From positions 1 to 38,638 of the forward strand of contig DATFMP010000028.1 of NCBI GenBank assembly GCA_035266845.1: a stretch of DNA of 38,638 nucleotides, read 5' to 3'. Positions within the stretch are counted from its first letter, which is position 1, and each line of letters starts with the position of its first letter. The DNA is from DATFMP01 sp035266845. GTDB taxonomy: Bacteria; SAR324; JACQKK01. The notes under the pieces were generated by a model that had not been told where the DNA came from, ran no database searches, and worked only from the letters and a program-made list of their open reading frames with translations. Positions 32,797 to 38,638 of the stretch are shown here, piece by piece. A program made the position numbers and the translations under genes.

Positions 32797-34974
32797 ATGC
32801 GCGAGGAGAAGGCCCAAGCCCAGGGTACTGCAGAGCCGTCGCCGGCGCCCGATGCCGCCCAGGTATTCACCGGGCAGGCCGCGGTGTTGCGCCGCAACGT
32901 GCCCGTGGCGCTGGCGGGTCTGCTTCTCAACATCCTGGTGCTCACCTATGTATTGTGGCCGGTGCACCCGCGCGGGCCGCTGCTGGCCTGGCTGGGTGCG
33001 CTGAGCGTGCTGATCTGCGTGCGGGCCATCCATGCGGCCGGCTACCGGCGGGCCAAGGACGATGCCGTACGGCTACGGCGCTGGGTGCATCTCTACATGG
33101 CAGGGTCGGTGCTCACGGGCCTGCTGTGGGGGGCGGCGGTGCTGATCGTCCCCACGACGGCCATGAGCCAGCGCGTGTTCATCGCCTTTCTCACGGGCGG
33201 GCTGGCCGCGGGCTCCATGGCGGCGTATTCCGCCATGGCGTGGCTGCCGCACACGTTCATTGTGCCGGCCACGGCGGGCGTGGCGTTGGGCCTGCTGCTG
33301 AAGGGCGGGCCCATGTCCGGCGTGATGGCCGCCATGGTAGCGATCTTCGGCGTCCTGCTGGCCATCATGGCCACCGCCATGCACGGCACGATCTTCACCG
33401 CCCTGCGCCTGCGCTCGGAGAACCGCGGGCTGGTGGCTTGGCTCAGCAATGCGAAAGTGCGCGCCGAACAGCTCAACGAGGAGCTGAAGGCGGAGATCGG
33501 CGAACGAAGCCAGACCGAGCAGGCCCTGCGCGAATCCGAAGGGCGCTTCCGCAGCTTGGTGGAGAGTGCCACGGACGGCATCGGATTCACCTTCGAGGGC
33601 CACATCTACTACGCCAACCAGGCCGCGCTGGACCTGATCGGCTATGAGGCGGAAGAGGTGCTGGGCATGCCCATCGAGCGCTTCCTGGCCACCACCACGC
33701 TGGCCAAGGACGAGCTGCACCAGCGCTATCTGGACCGCGTCGCGGGCAAGGAGGTGCCCCGCCAGTACGAGACGCAGATGCTGCGCAAGGACGGCACCGT
33801 GGTGGACGTCATCTTCTCCAATTCCGTGGTGCTGTTGGACGGAAAGCAGGGCGTGATGTCCATCGTGAAGGACATCACCGAGCGCAAGCAGGTCGAGCAG
33901 GAGTTGCGCGTCGCCAAGGAGACGGCAGAGGAGGCTACGCACATCAAGGACCAATTCGTCTCCCTGCTGGCCCACGACCTGCGGGCCCCACTCAACTCCA
34001 TCCTCAGCATGCTGGCCCTGCTGGGCAGCGATGCGGATCGGCCGCTCTCCACCGAGCAGCAGCGCATCCTGCGCATGGCGAGCGACCAGGGCGAGGCCAC
34101 CGTGCGCATGATCGAGGACCTGCTGCACGTGAGCCGGTTGCACACCGGCAAGCTCACGCCCGAGCTGCGATTCGTGGATGCCACGGCGATCACCGCCACG
34201 GTCACCAGCCTGCTGAAGCCCCTGGCGGGGGAGAAGCACATCGAGCTGCGCGACGAGGTGCCGCACCGCACCCGGCTGTTCACCGACCCGGAGATGCTGG
34301 GCAAGGTGCTCTACAACCTGCTCTCCAATGCCATCAAGTTCACTCCGCGCGGAGGCCACATCCGCCTGTTCGTGCCACGGGAGCGCCTCACCACCCTGGC
34401 CGTGCAGGACGATGGCGCGGGCGTGGACCCGGCCCTGGTGGACGATCTGTTCCGTCACGAGGTGAAGACCAGCATGCCCGGCACCGCCGGGGAGCGCGGC
34501 ACCGGGCTGGGCCTGCCGCTCAGCCAGGACCTCATGCGCGCCCTGGGTGGCGAGATCACGCTGGAATCGAGACCCGGCCAGGGCACCGTGTTCTATGCCA
34601 CGCTGCCGGTCGTGCGGCCCAAGGTGCTCGTGGTGGGGCGGGACGAGTCGCTCGGTCTGTTCGTGCGACCGCACCTGGAGAGCATCGACGCGGAGTTCGT
34701 GGGCGCCGTGGACGCCGAGGATGCCGTGCACAAGCTGGGCGACGGCGTGCACCTGGTCATCGCCGAGACCGATCTGCAAGGCAACGGCGGCCAGCATCTG
34801 CTGCAGCGCATCCGCGAGGTGCCGGGCGGCAAGTCCGTGCCGCTGATGGTCATCGCGGACAGCTCGCAGGCCGGCCTGATGGAGCACGGCTTCCAGTTGG
34901 GCGCCAGCGAGATCGTCTTCAAGCCGCTCGTGCCGGACGACTTCCTGGTGCGCCTGCGCCGCTTCATCACCTAG
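32797..34974 (+). CDS. Membrane-bound PAS hybrid histidine kinase with degenerate receiver
   Basis: The 725-residue protein has about six hydrophobic segments in the first 200 residues (membrane sensor of unknown class), a short coiled coil (about 213-245), one PAS unit (about 250-365) ending in DITERK, and a kinase core. Phospho-acceptor His393 lies in LLAHDLRAPLNSI, the N-box is NLLSNAIKFTPRGG, and G-boxes are DDGAGVDP and GERGTGLGLPLSQ. The C-terminal receiver-like domain (about 609-722) lacks the acidic pair (VLVVGRD) and has Glu657 where the phospho-Asp should be, though Lys and Ser/Thr positions (FKPL, IADSS) remain. It probably cannot be phosphorylated normally. No response regulator is adjacent. 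The start at 32797 lacks a strong ribosome site. Confidence 0.9.
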   Translation: MREEKAQAQGTAEPSPAPDAAQVFTGQAAVLRRNVPVALAGLLLNILVLTYVLWPVHPRGPLLAWLGALSVLICVRAIHAAGYRRAKDDAVRLRRWVHLYMAGSVLTGLLWGAAVLIVPTTAMSQRVFIAFLTGGLAAGSMAAYSAMAWLPHTFIVPATAGVALGLLLKGGPMSGVMAAMVAIFGVLLAIMATAMHGTIFTALRLRSENRGLVAWLSNAKVRAEQLNEELKAEIGERSQTEQALRESEGRFRSLVESATDGIGFTFEGHIYYANQAALDLIGYEAEEVLGMPIERFLATTTLAKDELHQRYLDRVAGKEVPRQYETQMLRKDGTVVDVIFSNSVVLLDGKQGVMSIVKDITERKQVEQELRVAKETAEEATHIKDQFVSLLAHDLRAPLNSILSMLALLGSDADRPLSTEQQRILRMASDQGEATVRMIEDLLHVSRLHTGKLTPELRFVDATAITATVTSLLKPLAGEKHIELRDEVPHRTRLFTDPEMLGKVLYNLLSNAIKFTPRGGHIRLFVPRERLTTLAVQDDGAGVDPALVDDLFRHEVKTSMPGTAGERGTGLGLPLSQDLMRALGGEITLESRPGQGTVFYATLPVVRPKVLVVGRDESLGLFVRPHLESIDAEFVGAVDAEDAVHKLGDGVHLVIAETDLQGNGGQHLLQRIREVPGGKSVPLMVIADSSQAGLMEHGFQLGASEIVFKPLVPDDFLVRLRRFIT

Positions 34975-35023
34975 CTGGGCCCGGTTGCCACACCCCCCAC
35001 CCGGCGCTGGATCGGGCAGTGCC

Positions 35024-36040
35024 TCAGGCGTCCGGGGCGGCGTCCTGTTCCCGCAGGGCCTCGCGCAGACGTTCGGCGCAGCGCTCGGGGGGGATGGGGT
35101 TGATGGGGAGGTCCGTGCTCAGCTCGAAGCCGCCGGGCTGGATGGCCCGCGGCACCAGCTCCACATGCCAGGGCAGGTACGGCGCCTCGTGCAGGGGCGG
35201 GGTGCACAGCAGCAGGTTGTAGTCGCAGGGCCCCAGCGCCTGTCCGATGCCCCGCAGCAGGGCCTGGCAGGCCCGCGCGACCGGCTCCAGCCGCTCGGGG
35301 GGCAGCGCCTCGAAGGGCTCCGTGGGCTCCGTGGGCACCAGCCACGTCTCGTAGGGCCAGCGCGCCGCATAGGGAGACAGCGCCACCAGCCCGGGCCACT
35401 CGCGCACGATGCGCGTGCCGGCGGCGCGCTCGGCGGCCAGCATCGCGGCGTAGAGCGATGCGCCCGTGCGCTCCGCGTGCTCGCGGGCGCGGGCCTGCTT
35501 GAGCGCCAGCCGCGGCGGCACCATGCCCATGGCCACCATCTGCGAGTGCGCATGGGCCAAGGAGGCCCCGGCCTGCCCGCCGCTGTTCTTGAACGTGACC
35601 ACGGCCTCTACACCCTCCAGGGCGGCCAGGGTGCGGTGGCGACGCTGCCAGGCCTGCAGCACCAATGCGGCATGGTCGGGCGCGAAGGCCTCGAAGGGCT
35701 GACCGTGCCGGGGCGTCTCGATCACCACCTCGTGATCGCCCCGGCCGGAGCGGTGCGCGAAGGGCGGATCGCCGGCGCCCGCGGGCGGGGCCGCGCTGCC
35801 GAACGCGGGGAAGCGGTTCTGCACCACGCGCACCCGCCAGGGCTCCGCATCGTCCGGCAGGCGCAGGCGCTCGCGCTCGGGCGGGGTCTCGTGCTCCGCG
35901 CCGGGACAGAACGGGCAGTGGCCGGGTGCGGCGCCCCCGCCGGGCGGCTCCGGGTGCACCAACGCGCCCTCGCGGGCGGCCCGCTCATAGGCGATGGCCA
36001 CCCACGTGCCGGTGATGGGATCCTGGCGCAGCTCGGACAT
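35024..36040 (-). CDS. galT: Galactose-1-phosphate uridylyltransferase
   Basis: The 338-residue HIT-superfamily enzyme swaps UMP between UDP-glucose and galactose-1-phosphate (Leloir pathway). The N terminus SELRQDPITGTWVAIA is typical. The zinc ligand pair CPFC lies near 42-45, VVQNRFPAF near 72-80, and the nucleophile motif is HAHSQ in ASLAHAHSQMVAMG, where the second His is uridylylated (usual form HPHSQ or HPHGQ). Length fits the bacterial family. galE and galK are not in the window; the enzyme may instead act on other sugar-1-phosphates. It follows the TreT-like gene on the same strand after 204 bp holding a palindromic repeat. The ATG at 36040 has a weak ribosome site. Confidence 0.9.
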   Translation of the reverse strand: MSELRQDPITGTWVAIAYERAAREGALVHPEPPGGGAAPGHCPFCPGAEHETPPERERLRLPDDAEPWRVRVVQNRFPAFGSAAPPAGAGDPPFAHRSGRGDHEVVIETPRHGQPFEAFAPDHAALVLQAWQRRHRTLAALEGVEAVVTFKNSGGQAGASLAHAHSQMVAMGMVPPRLALKQARAREHAERTGASLYAAMLAAERAAGTRIVREWPGLVALSPYAARWPYETWLVPTEPTEPFEALPPERLEPVARACQALLRGIGQALGPCDYNLLLCTPPLHEAPYLPWHVELVPRAIQPGGFELSTDLPINPIPPERCAERLREALREQDAAPDA

Positions 36041-36093
36041 GGCGTTTCGTGTTGGGGTCTGAGCTTCGTTGTCCGCCGCCTTTGCCGCCACGG

Positions 36094-36175
36094 GTCATTC
36101 CGGGGCTCGCCGCGCGGACCGAGGAATCGGTTTTGTTTCAGAGCACAACAGATTCCTCACGGCGTTCGGAATGAC
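36094..36175. repeat. Dispersed palindromic repeat, family 1, copy B
   Basis: GTCATTCCG at 36094 and CGGAATGAC ending at 36175 form the outer arms; GAGGAATC and GATTCCTC form inner arms. Read inward from the right, the arm is GTCATTCCGAACGCCGTGAG then GAATCTGTTG, close to copy A at 16320. Confidence 0.75.
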
Positions 36176-36244
36176 AGCCATGGGCAGTCCGGCTCGTGCC
36201 TGCGGGTGCGATCCAGCCGTACCTGACGGCCGAGCCCACCGGTG

Positions 36245-37486
36245 TTACTTCAGCACGCGCTCCATCAGCTTCAGGTGATCCAGCAGCAGGCGGGGCATGA
36301 GGAAGTTCTCGCGCACGTAGTCGCGCCCGATCTGCCCCAGGGCCTCGGCCTCCTGCGGGTCGCCGACGAGCTGCACCAGGCGCTGGGCGCATTCCTCCAC
36401 ATTGTGCACCAGGTAGCCGCCGACGCCGGGCGGCATCTGCATCACCAGCCCGCCGGCGCGCGTGGCCACCATGGGCGTGCCCTTCCACAGGGTCTCGGAG
36501 ACCACCAGCCCAAAGCCCTCGCGCAGGGACTTCTGGATGCAGACGTCCGAGATGCGCTGGAAGGCGTTAACCTCGATGTTGCTCACGCCGTTGAGGTTGG
36601 AGAGCACCCACATCAGCGGGTCGCCCTTCTGCTGCTCCTGCACGGCGCGGTAGATCTCCCAGCCCTCCGGGTCGTCCATGGCCATGGAGCCCACCAGCGC
36701 GAGCTGCAGGTTGGGGATCTCCTCGCGCGCCAGGCGGTAGGCCTCGATCACGCCCATGGGGTCCTTCCACGGATCGAAGCGTGAGACCTGCGTGACCAGC
36801 GGGCGGCTGAGGTTCACGCCCAGCCAGCCCAGGATCTGCCGCGCCGTGCGCTCGCCCAGGGGCAGGTTCTTGGGGCTGAGGGGGTCGATGGCCGGGGGGA
36901 TGGTGACCACGGGGATGTTCGGCATGTCCGGCGGCACGAACTCCTGCAGCGTGAAGATCGCCGCATCGTACTCGGTCAGGAAGGGCCGGACGAACTCCCA
37001 GATGCTTGGGTTGGGCGCGGATGTATCGATGTGGCAGCGCCAGATCCACTTGGCCTTGTTCTTCCCGCGCAGGGGCAGCATGGCCACGGGCTGCGGGTCG
37101 TGCACCACGATGATGTCGTAGGACTCCTCCTCGTCCAGCGCCGCCGCGTTCGCGTGGGCATTGCCCAGGAAGATCTGGCGCTCTTCGGCCGTCAGGTCGC
37201 GCTTGGCGCCCTGCAGCCCGTTGTGCATGGCCTTGGTGACGTTGAAGAAGGGATTGTCGCCGCGGATGATCTTCCAATCCACGCGCAGCCCCAGATCGTT
37301 CAGCAGGGGCACGGCCGCGCGCAGCAGCTCGGAGACCCCGCCTCCGTAGGGCGTCGCGTTCACCTCCAGCACGCGCAGGCCGCGCAGGCGCTCTCCCACC
37401 TCGCGCAGCTCGTCCATGATGCCTTGGGGGACGATGCCCGTGTAATTGTCCAGCGACCGCTGCCCGACCTCGACGGATTCCAGCAT
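36245..37486 (-). CDS. treT: Trehalose synthase TreT-type glycosyltransferase (GT4)
   Basis: The 413-residue retaining glycosyltransferase has the N-terminal GGGVSELLRA loop near 48-57 (nucleotide-sugar domain GT-B fold), VVHDPQPVAM, RCHIDTSAPNPSIWEF and FDPWKDPMGVIEAY. The EX7E motif is EGFGLVVSE. These match archaeal and bacterial TreT, which joins NDP-glucose and glucose to give trehalose reversibly. The ATG at 37486 is preceded by GGGAGGGC at proper spacing; an upstream ATG is less likely. It lies upstream of galT, which can supply UDP-glucose. Trehalose would serve as an osmolyte; use of UDP- versus ADP-glucose is not readable. Confidence 0.9.
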   Translation of the reverse strand: MLESVEVGQRSLDNYTGIVPQGIMDELREVGERLRGLRVLEVNATPYGGGVSELLRAAVPLLNDLGLRVDWKIIRGDNPFFNVTKAMHNGLQGAKRDLTAEERQIFLGNAHANAAALDEEESYDIIVVHDPQPVAMLPLRGKNKAKWIWRCHIDTSAPNPSIWEFVRPFLTEYDAAIFTLQEFVPPDMPNIPVVTIPPAIDPLSPKNLPLGERTARQILGWLGVNLSRPLVTQVSRFDPWKDPMGVIEAYRLAREEIPNLQLALVGSMAMDDPEGWEIYRAVQEQQKGDPLMWVLSNLNGVSNIEVNAFQRISDVCIQKSLREGFGLVVSETLWKGTPMVATRAGGLVMQMPPGVGGYLVHNVEECAQRLVQLVGDPQEAEALGQIGRDYVRENFLMPRLLLDHLKLMERVLK

Positions 37487-37693
37487 GGGATGCCCTCCCG
37501 TGCGGCTGCGCTGCTCCCCTACCTTCACTATAGCCATGCGAAGGCCCGGAATCCAAGCGCGGGGCCCCTCCCCGGCGCGTGGAGGCCATCCGGGCGTGCC
37601 GGCCGGCCCACCGCGCGTGTCGCAAAGCGCGCCGGACCGGGCACCGCCGCCTCCCTCCCCACCGCCCCGGCGTGTCGCGTGCCGTGGTGCGGC

Positions 37694-37723
37694 TTGACTT
37701 TGCAGGGGCCGAACCGCTACCTT
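37694..37723 (+). promoter_or_regulatory. Promoter of tRNA-Cys / tRNA-Leu
   Basis: TTGACT (37694-37699) and TACCTT (37718-37723) are 18 bp apart, as in front of tRNA-Pro. The first tRNA begins 145 bp downstream. Confidence 0.55.
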
Positions 37724-37735
37724 TTTTAGCGTTCA

Positions 37736-37850
37736 GCCCTGTTTTCGCAAGGATTGTTCCGCCGGCAGAGCGGCTCCCCGCCCGGGGGTGGGTCGGCGCG
37801 CACCGCCCTGCTCGTGCGCGGCCCGGCCCGCGCGGCGGGGACAACAGGGC
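37736..37850 (+). ncRNA. Possible structured leader RNA before tRNA-Cys
   Basis: GCCCTGTT (37736-37743) pairs perfectly with AACAGGGC (37843-37850), enclosing about 100 bases that contain a further 7-bp stem (CGCGCAC / GTGCGCG). It starts at about the expected transcription start. It may be an unrecognised small RNA or merely the processed leader. Confidence 0.25.
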
Positions 37851-37868
37851 AGGACGGCCCGAATTTGG

Positions 37869-37939
<71 letters not shown>

Positions 37940-37991
37940 CGTCCTGCTTGCGTTCCCACGCCGGCGCAGTACCCTCCCCTTGATGCCATCG

Positions 37992-38075
37992 GCCTGGGTG
38001 GCGGAATTGGTAGACGCAAGGGACTTAAAATCCCTCGGGGCTTGCCCCATCCGGGTTCGAGACCCGGCCCAGGCA
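37992..38075 (+). tRNA. tRNA-Leu (anticodon TAA)
   Basis: An 84-base class II tRNA: acceptor GCCTGGG/CCCAGGC, anticodon stem AGGGA/TCCCT with loop CTTAAAA (anticodon TAA), a long variable arm (CGGGGCTTGCCCCAT), T-stem CCGGG/CCCGG, discriminator A. CCA is not encoded. It lies 52 bp after tRNA-Cys; the two are likely cotranscribed. Confidence 0.97.
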
Positions 38076-38305
38076 TTCCTACCTTGATGGACCTGAGGGC
38101 GGCCAATTCGCGGCCTGCCCGTGATGATCCCCCGCCGTCGACCCTGTTATGCCCCCCCGAGGCTGAGGTGCGTCCAGCATTAGACGCGGACTTCTCCTCT
38201 GTTAGCCGCCCCTCCATACCCGCACCATTTGAACTCTTGGCTTAACGTCCCTGATTCAGTAGAGAACAGGAAGGCAGACGTACCTGGCGCAATGGGGGCC
38301 TCGCA
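38076..38305. other. Non-coding stretch after tRNA-Leu
   Basis: No supported gene or terminator. Base composition falls from about 38200 on. A short frame of about 53 codons ends at 38245 but has no ribosome site or family resemblance. Confidence 0.4.
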
Positions 38306-38638
38306 ATGCGCTTCATTCTTGCCAATCCACTCGTAGCGACTCCAGCGGCCGCATCAGCGAATCGCATTCGCGATCACATCCCTATCCGAATTATCGGCGA
38401 GGAGGCGCCCGAAATCCTTGCTAGGTGGGCCCGAGAGAAAGACCTCGCTCACAAAGCGCGGAATTTCCTTCGCTCGATCCTGAGCCACGCAAAGCGGATT
38501 GACCTACGGGATGTGCAGCAGGGGAAATACTTCAGAATTCTGGCGCGCGTGGAGGCGTACGGCGTGGATGTGACGGATGCGCTGATTGCGCATGGATTTG
38601 CCACCACTCTGCACGCGCAAGCCCACAGGACGGGCCAC
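38306..38638 (+). CDS. Staphylococcal-nuclease-like (TNase) protein, 3' end outside window
   Basis: From an ATG at 38306, 111 codons stay open to the window edge; an in-frame TGA at 38252-38254 bars an earlier start. The translation shows IRIIGEEAPEI near 29-39, resembling the VRLxGIDAPE motif of thermonucleases. KYFRILARVEAYGVDVTDALIAHGFA near 75-100 matches DxYGRxLAxVxxxGxDVNxxLVxxGxA. The usual active-site Arg and Asp residues cannot all be confirmed, because the first loop (GEEAPE for GIDAPE) and the DRYGR segment (GKYFR) differ. No signal peptide is evident. Codon use and G+C (34 of 60 in 38341-38400 by hand count, against 41 of 60 in 37261-37320) differ from the neighbours, suggesting acquired DNA. 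The ribosome site is weak. Confidence 0.6.
   Translation, partial: MRFILANPLVATPAAASANRIRDHIPIRIIGEEAPEILARWAREKDLAHKARNFLRSILSHAKRIDLRDVQQGKYFRILARVEAYGVDVTDALIAHGFATTLHAQAHRTGH

Larger units (their letters stand above)
37487..37868. other. 382-bp region upstream of the tRNA pair
   Basis: No gene is supported. It holds the tRNA promoter at 37694-37723 and a structured, unassigned leader (37736-37850). The divergent TreT start lies at its left edge. Confidence 0.5.

Noticed and set aside
37725..37868. A tRNA-Gly gene as often found before tRNA-Cys in gammaproteobacteria
   Set aside because: No cloverleaf or GTTCRA T-loop could be built in this interval.
38085..38245. Small frame of about 53 codons after tRNA-Leu
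   Set aside because: No ribosome site, no family resemblance, and an unremarkable composition for non-coding DNA.

Overview
The window is about two-thirds G+C, densely coded on both strands, and reads like a high-GC gammaproteobacterial chromosome. This is an inference from gene content (YjgN/DUF898 with an M48 protease, DUF423, a YejE-type permease, a tRNA-Cys/tRNA-Leu(UAA) pair); I cannot name a genus. No rRNA, CRISPR array, replication origin or complete mobile element is visible. The two ends cut genes: a multi-PAS hybrid histidine kinase at the left and a staphylococcal-nuclease-like gene at the right.

Left part (1-12.7 kb): the hybrid kinase; a class III CoA-transferase; a convergent DUF898 membrane protein plus M48 protease pair; a long-chain acyl-CoA ligase; a LarE-type sulfur transferase; a charged coiled-coil protein; a DUF423 membrane protein; a cytidylate-kinase-like/BON fusion; and a lone YejE-type ABC permease.

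Cell-wall/nucleotide cluster (12.9-16.2 kb): murA with Asp in place of the usual catalytic Cys, a small class III cyclase-like protein, a stand-alone RapZ C-terminal domain and a MurU-like nucleotidyltransferase run in the same direction with short gaps. An EamA exporter, a penicillin-acylase-family hydrolase, ahcY and a luciferase-like monooxygenase follow on the minus strand, then a small VOC protein.

Sugar ABC transporter and redox pair (23.2-30.3 kb): after a long, structured, gene-free stretch lies a complete carbohydrate ABC importer (Tat-exported binding protein, ATPase, two permeases). A perfect 15-bp hairpin separates the binding-protein gene from the rest. Next comes a four-cluster ferredoxin with a FAD-dependent reductase, preceded by a promoter whose spacer holds a perfect inverted repeat.

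Right part (30.4-38.6 kb): trpS overlaps a deoxyhypusine-synthase-like gene by 4 bp. tRNA-Pro(GGG) follows, then a membrane hybrid kinase with a degenerate receiver domain, galT, a TreT-type trehalose synthase, tRNA-Cys and tRNA-Leu. Beyond tRNA-Leu the base composition drops and a truncated nuclease-like gene begins, suggesting the edge of an acquired segment.

Two dispersed palindromic repeat families, each with two copies, lie between genes. Promoter-like sequences before tRNA-Pro, tRNA-Cys and the ferredoxin share a -35 element, an 18-bp spacer and a TA(G/C)C(T/G)T -10. All functional statements come from reading the sequence and recalled family knowledge; no search was run.
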